This document shows positions 1 to 7,849 of a DNA stretch of 14,236 bases, piece by piece. The notes beneath the pieces are model-generated. The model worked only from the letters and a program-made list of their open reading frames with translations. It was not told where the DNA came from and made no database searches. Where the stretch lies: NCBI GenBank assembly GCA_937990725.1, contig CALKQS010000005.1, forward strand, positions 1 through 14,236. The letters run 5' to 3'. The stretch is from an uncultured Candidatus Saccharibacteria bacterium (GTDB lineage Bacteria > Patescibacteriota > Saccharimonadia > Saccharimonadales > Saccharimonadaceae). Each line of letters begins with the position of its first letter. Within the stretch, counting starts at the first letter, position 1. A program made the translations under genes and the position numbers.

Positions 1-209
1 TGGTAGACGTCGTGCGATGGGATACTGCAATTCCAGTATTTGATGTCGGCAGCGTGACACGAACAACTGCCGCACGATTTGAAGATGAACTCCCACCAGG
101 TGTCTTTCTGGCCGGAGACTATATGAAAGCGCCCCACCTCGAGGGTGCTGCAGTAAGCGGAGTCCAGGCAGCAACCCGCGTATTGGCATATATTAGTGAC
201 CATATGTAA
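1..209 (+). CDS. FAD-dependent amine-oxidase-like oxidoreductase, C-terminal fragment
   Basis: Only the last 68 or so codons are present; the frame is open to the left edge, so the gene starts outside the window and the GTG at 12 is not its start. The visible part has the typical end of the flavin amine oxidase / phytoene desaturase / protoporphyrinogen-oxidase-like superfamily. A Trp-Asp-x-Ala-x-Pro segment is followed by a conserved stretch reading FLAGDYMKAPHLEGAAVSG, with more small residues and Ala-Ala after it. In this family that stretch closes the FAD-binding Rossmann domain, contacts the isoalloxazine ring and caps the protein. The substrate cannot be told from this fragment. It ends with TAA and converges on rpoC across a shared terminator. 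Confidence 0.8.
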   Translation, partial: VDVVRWDTAIPVFDVGSVTRTTAARFEDELPPGVFLAGDYMKAPHLEGAAVSGVQAATRVLAYISDHM

Positions 210-250
210 TACTTTTAATCATAGTTAGCATCAGATCATTACTGCTATAT

Positions 251-283
251 AAAAAGAGCCCCACTCTCTCAAATGGGGCTCTT
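251..283 (-). terminator. Rho-independent terminator of rpoC, probably bidirectional
   Basis: The stem AAGAGCCCCA (254-263) pairs perfectly over 10 bp with TGGGGCTCTT (274-283), with a 10-base loop. On the minus strand the stem runs into a T tract (complement of the A run at 251-255), about 20 bases past the rpoC stop codon. On the plus strand the stem is followed by a weaker pyrimidine-rich tail, so it may also stop transcription of the oxidoreductase gene. This is the only strong hairpin in the 94-base gap between the two convergent genes. Confidence 0.88.
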
Positions 284-303
284 CTGCTCTAGACTAGCTT
301 TCC

Positions 304-3300
304 CTACAGCTCATCAGTAGCGGCTGTCACTTCTGGCTCAGCCTCTTCGGCCTGGGCTTCGGCGACAAACTCATCCTCCGGAGAGTCATTCTCCTCGAGC
401 GGCAGTGGGTGCGCACCCGTACCAACCGGTACTTTGTTACCGATGATGACGTTCTCCTTAAGACCCTTAAGGTGGTCGGCGCGGCCACTGGTGGCAGCGT
501 TGATCAGCACGCGAGTCGTGTCTTGGAACGACGCAGCAGACAGCCAGCTATCACTCCAGATACTCACCTTGGTGATACCAAGCAGCAGCTGTGCATACTG
601 GGCTGGCGTCTTGCCCTGGGCAACGAGCTCCTTGTTGGCATCGACCACCGATGCCTTGGAGATGATATCGCCCATGACGAAGGTGCTGTCGCCTGGATCA
701 TCAATCTGCACCCGGCTGAACATCTGCCGGACGATGATCTCAAGGTGCTTGCCAGCCACATCCTGGCCCTGCGCAGCATAGATGCGGAGCACTTCGTTGA
801 TGATATAGCGCTGGGTTGCCTCTGTGCCCTTGAGGCGCATGAGGTCGTGCAGGTTGAGCGAACCAAGTGTCAGGCGATCGCCTGGCTCGACCATATCGCC
901 TGGCTTGACGACGAGGTACATCGTACCAGGAATCTCGTAGCGAACTGGTGCTGTAGCATTGCCTGTGAGGACAAGCGAATCACCGGTGGACTCAACCACT
1001 CCATCAAATGGTGCAGTAAGTGGCTGCGTGCCATCGTCGAATGACGCAATGACGTCGCCAACCTTCACCTTACTGCCCGATTGTACCATCACCATGCGAC
1101 CATCAAGTGGCATGCGCTCTACCTTACCCGCCTGTGGTGTGACCTGTACAACGTACTTCTTGCCATCTTCCCAAATATCGACCAAACCAGCGACTTCTGT
1201 GACGTAGGCCTGACCCTTCGGGTTGCGTGCCTCAAAGAGCTCCTCGACACGTGGCAGACCCTGGGTAATGTCCGACCCACCAACACCAGAGCTGTGGAAG
1301 GTATTAAGCGTCAGCTGCGTGCCTGGCTCACCGACCGACTGAGCAGCAATGACACCAACTGGCTGCGAACCATCGACGAGCTGGCCAGTTGCCATGTCGA
1401 TCCCGTAGCTCTTGCGTGGAATACCGTGCAAGTTCTTAGTAGAGAGGACAGACTGGATACGTACTTGGTCGATCGACTGATCTGCCTCGATAGCGTTAGC
1501 AATCTCACGTGTAATGAGCTGGTCGCGGTCGAGGTGGCCCGGCACTGCCTCGGCGGTGTAGCGACCAAACAAGCGGTTGCCAAACTCGATCATTGTCTCC
1601 TCAGACTCATTGCGGTAGATAGTGAAGCCATCGTCGTCACCCTCTTCGTCCTCAACAGTAAAGACATCCTGCGAGACATCGACCAAGCGGCGGGTTAGGT
1701 AGCCAGAGTCGGCCGTCTTAAGAGCAGTATCGATCAACCCCTTGCGAGCACCACGCGTTGCCACGAAGGCCTCCAGGCTCGACAACCCTCGCTTGAAGTT
1801 GCTACGCACTGGCAGCTCAATCTCGCGGTTAGCAGCATCCACCTGGATACCGATCATCGCACTGGCCAGCTTAATATTGTTGACGCTACCACGAGCACCA
1901 GAGTTCACCATCGTTGCGACAGAGGTATCCATGTGGGCCAATTGGCTGCGCAAAAAGTCCTCTACCTTGCGGTCGACGGTGCGCCAGTTGTTGACGGTCA
2001 ATGTGTAGCGCTCATCCTCGGTAATGAGCCCTTGATCGAGCTGCTCCGAGATCGCAGCAGAACGTGCGTCACCCTCGGCCACAAAGTCAGCAATTTCATC
2101 AAAGCTGAGATAGTCTTCCATACCAGTCGACACTGCAGCGGTGGTAGCAAAGCGGAAGGCCAAGCCCTTCATCCGGTCAGCAGTGATAGCAGTCTCAGCC
2201 GCGCCGTAGCGCTCGAAGATCTGGCCCAGCACTCGCTTGAGCTCTTTCTTGGTCTGGACGTTGTTGTTGTAGGGGAAGTCCTCTGGCAGGATTTCGTTGA
2301 AGAAGACACGCCCTAGAGTGGTCGTCCGGATCTCGCCCTTGGCTCGAATGCGAATCGGGCTCTGCAGATGGAGCTTGCCCATGTCATAGGCGAGCTCAGC
2401 AGCCCGGCTGTCGGCAAAGACAGCGACAGTATCGGTCTGAGCCGAGGGTTTTTCGTATGTGAGGTAGTAGTTGCCGAGCACCACGTCCTGGTCGATACTG
2501 AGGACTGGGCTGCCGTCAGCAGGCTTCAGCAGGTTATTGACGGCACTCATCAGCTCGCGTGCTTCGGCCTGCGCCTCGGCACTGAGCGGCAAGTGGACAG
2601 CCATCTGGTCGCCATCATAGTCGGCATTAAAGCCGTTAGCGACAAGTGGGTGAAGCTGAATCGCCTTACCTTCAACCAGCTTTGGCTGGAAGGCTTGGAT
2701 ACTCAAACGGTGCAGTGATGGCGCGCGGTTGAGTAGAACGTACTTACCCTTGATTACCTCATCCAATGCGTCCCACACAACCGCTTCACCTGCCTCAATT
2801 AGGCGCGTTGCACTCCGGATATTGTGGGCGTAATCACCCTTAATGAGCCAGCTGATGACAAATGGCTTGAAGAGCTCAATTGCCATCTGCTTTGGCAGAC
2901 CACACTGGTGAATCTTGAGCTTCGGGCCCACCACGATGACCGAACGGCCTGAGTAGTCGACGCGCTTACCTAGCAAGTTCTGGCGGAAGCGCCCTTGCTT
3001 ACCCTTAAGCATATCGCTAATACTCTTAAGGCGGCGGCGTCCACCAGTTGCATTGACGGCACGGCCACCACGAGCAGCCGAGTTGTCAATCAGGCTATCG
3101 ACCGCTTCTTGCAGCATACGCTTCTCGTTGCGCTGAATTACCTCTGGTGCGTTGAGCTCGATAAGCTTCTTGAGACGGTTATTGCGGTTGATGACGCGGC
3201 GGTAGAGGTCGTTGAGGTCACTCGTCGCAAAGCGTCCACCGCTTAGGGCTACCATTGGCCGCAGGTCTGGTGGAATGACTGGCAAAACTGTCATACACAG

Positions 3301-4176
3301 GCTTGATGGCTTAATGCCCGCCGCTTGCATACCCTCGAGCACCTTGAGGCGCTTCAGTAGCTTCTTCTCGCGTTGACCACGCGCGCCTTCGGCTTCTTCT
3401 TGCAGATCGGCGATAAGCGCGTTGAGGTCGATATCATCAAGCAGTGCCTTGAGGGCATCACCACCCATACCAACTTTTACGAGCTCCTCATACTCTTCGG
3501 GGAGGTTGCGATAGTCAGTATCGCTTAGGAGGGCGCGCTTTTGTAGGCTCTCAAGCTGAGCTTTCTTTTGGCTGTAGGTTGCCTCAAGCTCTTCGTACTC
3601 ACGTGTTTGTTGCTCGGCAAGAGCCTTCACGTCTGCCCCATCAGCTTCAGCTTCACGCTGAAAGCGAATCTTGATGGCAGCCCGTGCCGCCTCAGTCTCA
3701 GCCTCAAGGTCAGTCAAATAAGCGTCGCGTGTTTCAGCGTCGACGTCGAGGATGACATAGGTCGCAAAGTACGCGATCTTCTCAAGGTTCCGTACCGTAA
3801 TGCCCAGCAAGAGGCTCATCGCACTGGGTGTGCCGCGCATAAACCAAATGTGCGCAACAGGGGTCGCTAGGCTAATGTGCCCCATCCGCTCGCGACGCAC
3901 GATCGACTTGGTGACAAGCTCGCCATTCTTGTCTACTGCAGCTTCGCGGCTGCGCACACCCTTGAGCTTGCTGTCGTGTGGGTTGATATCTTTGACTGGG
4001 CCAAAAATCCGCTCACAAAACAGGCCATCGCGCTCAGGTTTCTGAGTCCGATAGTTAATCGTCTCCGGCTTGGTGACTTCGCCATAGCTCCACTTGAGGA
4101 TATCCTCGGGGCTGGCGACGGCCAAGCGTACCGCGTCAAAATTGGCGATATCGTGATCTGTTACCACGTGGGACAT
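304..4176 (-). CDS. rpoC: DNA-directed RNA polymerase subunit beta' (RpoC), zinc-site-less variant
   Basis: Catalytic beta' subunit of RNA polymerase, 1290 aa, full length. The start is the ATG at 4176, one base after the rpoB stop, with Shine-Dalgarno GAGGAGGA inside the rpoB end. Visible landmarks: the N-terminal YRTQKPERDGLFCERIFGP block (about 42-60); a charged coiled-coil insert at about 150-230; the lid/switch region with LGKRVDYSGRSVIVVGP; the Mg-binding loop NADYDGDQM at 517-525 (Asp519, Asp521, Asp523; Tyr where most bacteria have Phe); the bridge helix at about 806-830; the trigger loop around 952-975; and a DITQGLPRVEELFEAR motif. The E. coli-type trigger-loop insertion is absent. 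Oddities: all four Cys of the N-terminal zinc ribbon and all four of the second zinc site are replaced, leaving three Cys in the whole protein (in LFCERIF, SLCMTV and IHQCGLP). The trigger loop reads LNTFH instead of MRTFH. The C-terminal tail is acidic. It ends with TAG. Confidence 0.98.
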   Translation of the reverse strand: MSHVVTDHDIANFDAVRLAVASPEDILKWSYGEVTKPETINYRTQKPERDGLFCERIFGPVKDINPHDSKLKGVRSREAAVDKNGELVTKSIVRRERMGHISLATPVAHIWFMRGTPSAMSLLLGITVRNLEKIAYFATYVILDVDAETRDAYLTDLEAETEAARAAIKIRFQREAEADGADVKALAEQQTREYEELEATYSQKKAQLESLQKRALLSDTDYRNLPEEYEELVKVGMGGDALKALLDDIDLNALIADLQEEAEGARGQREKKLLKRLKVLEGMQAAGIKPSSLCMTVLPVIPPDLRPMVALSGGRFATSDLNDLYRRVINRNNRLKKLIELNAPEVIQRNEKRMLQEAVDSLIDNSAARGGRAVNATGGRRRLKSISDMLKGKQGRFRQNLLGKRVDYSGRSVIVVGPKLKIHQCGLPKQMAIELFKPFVISWLIKGDYAHNIRSATRLIEAGEAVVWDALDEVIKGKYVLLNRAPSLHRLSIQAFQPKLVEGKAIQLHPLVANGFNADYDGDQMAVHLPLSAEAQAEARELMSAVNNLLKPADGSPVLSIDQDVVLGNYYLTYEKPSAQTDTVAVFADSRAAELAYDMGKLHLQSPIRIRAKGEIRTTTLGRVFFNEILPEDFPYNNNVQTKKELKRVLGQIFERYGAAETAITADRMKGLAFRFATTAAVSTGMEDYLSFDEIADFVAEGDARSAAISEQLDQGLITEDERYTLTVNNWRTVDRKVEDFLRSQLAHMDTSVATMVNSGARGSVNNIKLASAMIGIQVDAANREIELPVRSNFKRGLSSLEAFVATRGARKGLIDTALKTADSGYLTRRLVDVSQDVFTVEDEEGDDDGFTIYRNESEETMIEFGNRLFGRYTAEAVPGHLDRDQLITREIANAIEADQSIDQVRIQSVLSTKNLHGIPRKSYGIDMATGQLVDGSQPVGVIAAQSVGEPGTQLTLNTFHSSGVGGSDITQGLPRVEELFEARNPKGQAYVTEVAGLVDIWEDGKKYVVQVTPQAGKVERMPLDGRMVMVQSGSKVKVGDVIASFDDGTQPLTAPFDGVVESTGDSLVLTGNATAPVRYEIPGTMYLVVKPGDMVEPGDRLTLGSLNLHDLMRLKGTEATQRYIINEVLRIYAAQGQDVAGKHLEIIVRQMFSRVQIDDPGDSTFVMGDIISKASVVDANKELVAQGKTPAQYAQLLLGITKVSIWSDSWLSAASFQDTTRVLINAATSGRADHLKGLKENVIIGNKVPVGTGAHPLPLEENDSPEDEFVAEAQAEEAEPEVTAATDEL

Positions 4177-4177
4177 C

Positions 4178-7100
4178 TTAGGCTTCCTCCTCGCTTAGGT
4201 TTTCTACTGTGTCAATATCTTGGACAGACATGCCGCTGTCATCAGCGATCGTGCCAATGCCGTCGGATTCATCAAGATAGGTTGCTTCGTCATCGCTCTC
4301 GTCAGATGGGACGGTTTTGTCGGCAGGACCCGCCGCAGCAATGACGTGCTCGGCATCGACCGACTCATCAGACTCATCTAGCAGGTCAACACGCAAGCCC
4401 AAGCCTTGCAGCTCCTTGACAAGCACGTTAAAGCTCTCAGGTAGCTTTGGCCCGGCAATAGGCTCATCCTTGATGATCGCCTCATAGGCTTTGGCACGGC
4501 CATACACGTCGTCCGACTTAATCGTTAGCATCTCCTGTAGCGTCGTTGCAGCCCCGTAAGCCTCGAGTGCCCAGACCTCCATCTCTCCAAGGCGCTGGCC
4601 ACCATTTTGAGCCTTACCACCAAGTGGCTGCTGCGTCACCATGGTGTATGGGCCAGTGCTACGGGCGTGGATCTTGTCGCTCACCATGTGGTGGAGTTTG
4701 ATCATATGCATCACACCAACCGTTGTGCGCTCCTCAAATGGCTCACCGCTCAGGCCATCGTAGAGTTGGCTCTTGCCGTCGCGCGCAATGCCAGCCTTTT
4801 CTAGCTCATCTTTGATGGTATCAGCTGGCACACCATTAAATGGTGGTGTGGCAACCTTGTAGCCGAGTGCCCGTGCAGCCATGCCAAGGTGCGTCTCAAA
4901 GAGCTGACCAAGGTTCATACGGCTTGGCACACCCAGTGGGTTAAGGATCACATCAACAGGAGTACCATCGGCCAGGTATGGCATATCCTCTACTGGCATC
5001 ACGCGGGCACACACGCCCTTGTTGCCGTGGCGGCCAGCAATCTTGTCACCCACGCCAATCTTGCGCAATTGGGCAACAAAGATCTGAATCTGCATCAATA
5101 CGCCCGTCTTGAGCTCGTGACCATTCTCGCGGCTAAATACCTTGACGCCAACAACTTTGCCGCCACCAGCATTGTTCATACGCTGGCTGGTGTCGCGCAC
5201 ATCTTTGGCCTTTTCACCAAAGATTGCACGCAGCAAACGCTCCTCACTGCTGAGCTCTTGCTCACCCTTTGGCGTGATCTTCCCGACCAAGACATCGCCC
5301 GCCTTGACCTCAGAGCCAATCTGCACAATACCGCTCTCATCCAAGTGGCGCAGGCTGTCTTCGCTCACATTTGGAATATCACGCGTCACGATTTCTGGGC
5401 CAAGCTTCGTCTCACGCACCTCAACGGTGTAGTCTTTGATATTGATGCTGGTAAGGGTGTCATCTTCTACCAAGCGGCGGCTCAAAATCACCGCGTCGTC
5501 CATGTTGTAGCCACCCCACGGCATAAAGGCTACCAGCAAGTCCTTACCGAGGGCAAGCTCACCATCAGCAATGGACGCGCCTTCGATGAGCGTGTCACCC
5601 TTCGCGACGGTTTGGCCACGATTCACCCGGACTTTTTGGTTGATACAACGGTCGTCATTGCTCTTGGCAAAGTGAATTAGGTCGTAGCGCTTGACGCCAT
5701 TAGCATAGCGCACCTCAACTGCTTCGCCATCAGCCCGAATCACTTCTCCATCAGCCTCGGCCGTAATGAGCTGGCTGGAGTTGCGTGCTACTTCGTGCTC
5801 AATGCCAGTGCCAACCGTTGGCGACTCTGGCTGCAAAAGCGGCACTGCCTGGCGCTGCATGTTGGAGCCAGTCAAGCTGCGGTCAATACGGTTCTTCTCG
5901 ATAAATGGCACAAGACTCGCGGTCGATCCAAGGATCTGCTTGTGTGCAGCATCCATGAAAGTGACTTCGCTGGTATCTACCTGCCCTGGCTGGAGGAATT
6001 TGCGTGCACTAACGCGATCGCGCACGAAGGTACCATCCTCATTAAGGCGAGCACCGGCGTCGGCAATCACCTCAGTTACTTCTTGCGAGGCATCGAGGTA
6101 GACGATTTCATCAGTCACGCGGCCATCAACTACCTTGAGGTATGGTGTCTCAATAAAGCCGTATTCGTTGATACGTGCGTAGGTGGCGAGGTTAAGCACC
6201 AGACCAATGTTAGCACCCTCTGGTGTCTCCACCGAGCAAATCCGGCCATAGTGGGTGGGGTGAGCATCGCGCACTTCAAAACCGGCTCGCTCGCGGCTGA
6301 GGCCACCAGGCCCCATCGAGCTCAGGCGACGCTTGTGGCTCAGCTCCGATAGTGGATTCACCTCATCAAGTAGCTGACTCAACTGGCTACTGGCGAAGAA
6401 CTCGCGCACTGCTGCCACCACTGGGCGAGCATTAATCAGCTGACTTGGTGTAACCGTCTCGAGGTCACTCATGCTCATACGGTCCATTGCATTGCGCTGC
6501 ATCCGGAGCATACCAACGCGGAACTGGCGCGCTACCAATTCACCAACCAGCTTCACGCGGCGATTGCTCAGCGAGTCGATATCATCAGCTGGCTCTTGTG
6601 TGTTGTTAAGACGAATAATTTCACGCAAGACACCAATCAAATCACCCATCTGCAACGTGCGATATTCGGTCGTATTAGGCACATCAACACCCAGGCGCTG
6701 GTTGATCTTGTAGCGGCCAACGCGGCTGTAGTCAAAGCGCTTAAAGTCGAAGAACATGCGCTCAATCATCTGGCGAGCGTTCTCTACCGTAGCGAGGTCA
6801 CCTGGGCGCAGGCGACGATAGACCTCAATCAACGCTTCGTTGATGCCATGCGCTGGATCCTTCTCAAGCGTGGCTTCGATATATTTCATCTCACCAGTGT
6901 CAATATCGGCAAAGGCCTCACGAATGGCCGACACCTTGCTCATACCAAGAGCACGCAGCAAGGTGGTGGCTGCAATCTTGCGGCGGCGATCGATCTTCAC
7001 GTAGATTGCGCCCGATGGGCTCGTCTCAAACTCGAGCCATGCCCCACGGCCTGGGATCATCTTGGCACCATAGAGGTTACGCCCCGCCACGCGGTCAGCA

Positions 7101-7540
7101 CTAAACAGCACACCAGCACTCCGAATCAGCTGGCTCACTACCACACGCTCTGTCCCATTGATGATAAACGTTGCGCGTTCGGTCATCCAAGGGTAATCGC
7201 CCATGTAGATGCTCTGTTCCTTGACTTCGCCAGTCGTCTTATTGATAAGCTCGACGGTGGCTTGTAGTGGTGCGTCGAAGGTCAGGTTGTTTTCTTTCGC
7301 AAACTGCTCTGTATGCTTGGGCTCGCCAAAGGCATAATCCTTGAAGCGCAGCTCAAGCTTCTGGCCAGTGTAGTCTTCGATTGGGTTGAGCTCTGCGAAA
7401 ATTTCGCTCAAGCCCGTCTCGACGAAGTCCTTCCAGGATTCTTCTTGGTGAGCCAGCAAGTCGGGTACTGCCAGCGCGGTGTCATTGCTGGTAAAAAACA
7501 CACGCGACGGAGCAGCTGTTGCCGTGGTAGGTGTAGGCAT
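4178..7540 (-). CDS. rpoB: DNA-directed RNA polymerase subunit beta (RpoB)
   Basis: Beta subunit of RNA polymerase, 1120 aa from the chosen start. The reading frame extends 17 codons further upstream, but the ATG at 7540 has Shine-Dalgarno AGAGGAG five bases ahead and the longer N-terminus has no family support. Landmarks: the protrusion/lobe region; the rifampicin region around residues 385-410, where the main drug-contact residues (E. coli Q513, D516, H526, R529, S531) are kept and L533 is Met409; ETPEGANIGLV; GGYNMDDAVI at 677-686 next to the active site; GDKIAGRHGNKGV at about 830-842, with the two lysines that contact the RNA end and the NTP; and GEMEVWALEAYGA near the C-terminus. It is much shorter than E. 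coli RpoB (1342 aa), so the gammaproteobacterial insertions are missing. The C-terminal tail is very acidic. The stop TAA is one base from the rpoC ATG, so the two are cotranscribed and probably translationally coupled. Confidence 0.98.
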   Translation of the reverse strand: MPTPTTATAAPSRVFFTSNDTALAVPDLLAHQEESWKDFVETGLSEIFAELNPIEDYTGQKLELRFKDYAFGEPKHTEQFAKENNLTFDAPLQATVELINKTTGEVKEQSIYMGDYPWMTERATFIINGTERVVVSQLIRSAGVLFSADRVAGRNLYGAKMIPGRGAWLEFETSPSGAIYVKIDRRRKIAATTLLRALGMSKVSAIREAFADIDTGEMKYIEATLEKDPAHGINEALIEVYRRLRPGDLATVENARQMIERMFFDFKRFDYSRVGRYKINQRLGVDVPNTTEYRTLQMGDLIGVLREIIRLNNTQEPADDIDSLSNRRVKLVGELVARQFRVGMLRMQRNAMDRMSMSDLETVTPSQLINARPVVAAVREFFASSQLSQLLDEVNPLSELSHKRRLSSMGPGGLSRERAGFEVRDAHPTHYGRICSVETPEGANIGLVLNLATYARINEYGFIETPYLKVVDGRVTDEIVYLDASQEVTEVIADAGARLNEDGTFVRDRVSARKFLQPGQVDTSEVTFMDAAHKQILGSTASLVPFIEKNRIDRSLTGSNMQRQAVPLLQPESPTVGTGIEHEVARNSSQLITAEADGEVIRADGEAVEVRYANGVKRYDLIHFAKSNDDRCINQKVRVNRGQTVAKGDTLIEGASIADGELALGKDLLVAFMPWGGYNMDDAVILSRRLVEDDTLTSINIKDYTVEVRETKLGPEIVTRDIPNVSEDSLRHLDESGIVQIGSEVKAGDVLVGKITPKGEQELSSEERLLRAIFGEKAKDVRDTSQRMNNAGGGKVVGVKVFSRENGHELKTGVLMQIQIFVAQLRKIGVGDKIAGRHGNKGVCARVMPVEDMPYLADGTPVDVILNPLGVPSRMNLGQLFETHLGMAARALGYKVATPPFNGVPADTIKDELEKAGIARDGKSQLYDGLSGEPFEERTTVGVMHMIKLHHMVSDKIHARSTGPYTMVTQQPLGGKAQNGGQRLGEMEVWALEAYGAATTLQEMLTIKSDDVYGRAKAYEAIIKDEPIAGPKLPESFNVLVKELQGLGLRVDLLDESDESVDAEHVIAAAGPADKTVPSDESDDEATYLDESDGIGTIADDSGMSVQDIDTVENLSEEEA
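4185..4192 (-). promoter_or_regulatory. Shine-Dalgarno of rpoC inside the rpoB end
   Basis: GAGGAGGA on the minus strand lies eight bases before the rpoC ATG. It is built from the codons for the Glu run that ends RpoB, so the acidic tail of RpoB doubles as the ribosome-binding site for rpoC. With a TAA-G-ATG junction this favours coupled, near-equimolar synthesis. Confidence 0.85.
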
Positions 7541-7710
7541 GTAAACTCCTCTTGAATTATTGTTATCTATCCGCACACGCAAGGACTCCAAAACCCTGCT
7601 CGTGCATTTGTTGTGGCACCGAAGCTTTACTCAATATAAGTTTTCGCACACTAAAACGCCACGCCACCGGCGTAGTCCGCACCTAACCCATATTACACAA
7701 CCTTCATTAA
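7541..7710 (-). promoter_or_regulatory. Long 5' leader of rpoBC mRNA
   Basis: The non-coding stretch between the membrane-protein gene (stop at 7850) and rpoB is 309 bases. With the promoter at 7717-7746, about 165-170 bases of it would be transcribed ahead of rpoB. A small perfect hairpin ACGCC-ACC-GGCGT lies at 7661-7673 (5 bp stem), followed on the minus strand by GGCGTTTTAG, which could be a weak attenuator. No known riboswitch or ribosomal-protein leader was recognised. In the remaining part (7747-7849) I see only a weak alternative -10 (TATAAA on the minus strand at 7764-7769), and no terminator after the upstream gene. Confidence 0.5.
7546..7552 (-). promoter_or_regulatory. Shine-Dalgarno that fixes the rpoB start
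   Basis: AGAGGAG on the minus strand, five bases before the ATG at 7540. It decides against the in-frame upstream start, which would add 17 residues. Confidence 0.85.
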
Positions 7711-7716
7711 TTTTTA

Positions 7717-7746
7717 ATTGTAGCAGACCGCGCCTTACTCCGTCAA
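7717..7746 (-). promoter_or_regulatory. Promoter of rpoBC
   Basis: On the minus strand a -35 box TTGACG (7741-7746), an 18-base spacer and a -10 box TACAAT (7717-7722), which is very close to the sigma-70 consensus. A second partial -35-like TTGTCA lies directly upstream. The start point would be about 7710. Confidence 0.75.
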
Positions 7747-7849
7747 GTGACAAGGCCTCAATTTTTATAGACCGCTTGAATAGTATCGTAACACACTGTA
7801 ACGCATTTCTTTGTCATACTACGGCGCGTCAGGTTAATAATACACTCCT

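Noticed and set aside
409..1698. Long plus-strand frames of 211 and 205 codons opposite rpoC
   Set aside because: They are antisense shadows of a certain rpoC gene, without Shine-Dalgarno or recognisable domains; regular codon use in the real gene keeps the other frames open.
4889..5680. Plus-strand 263-codon frame opposite rpoB
   Set aside because: Same reason; it lies wholly within the highly conserved part of rpoB and has no family features.
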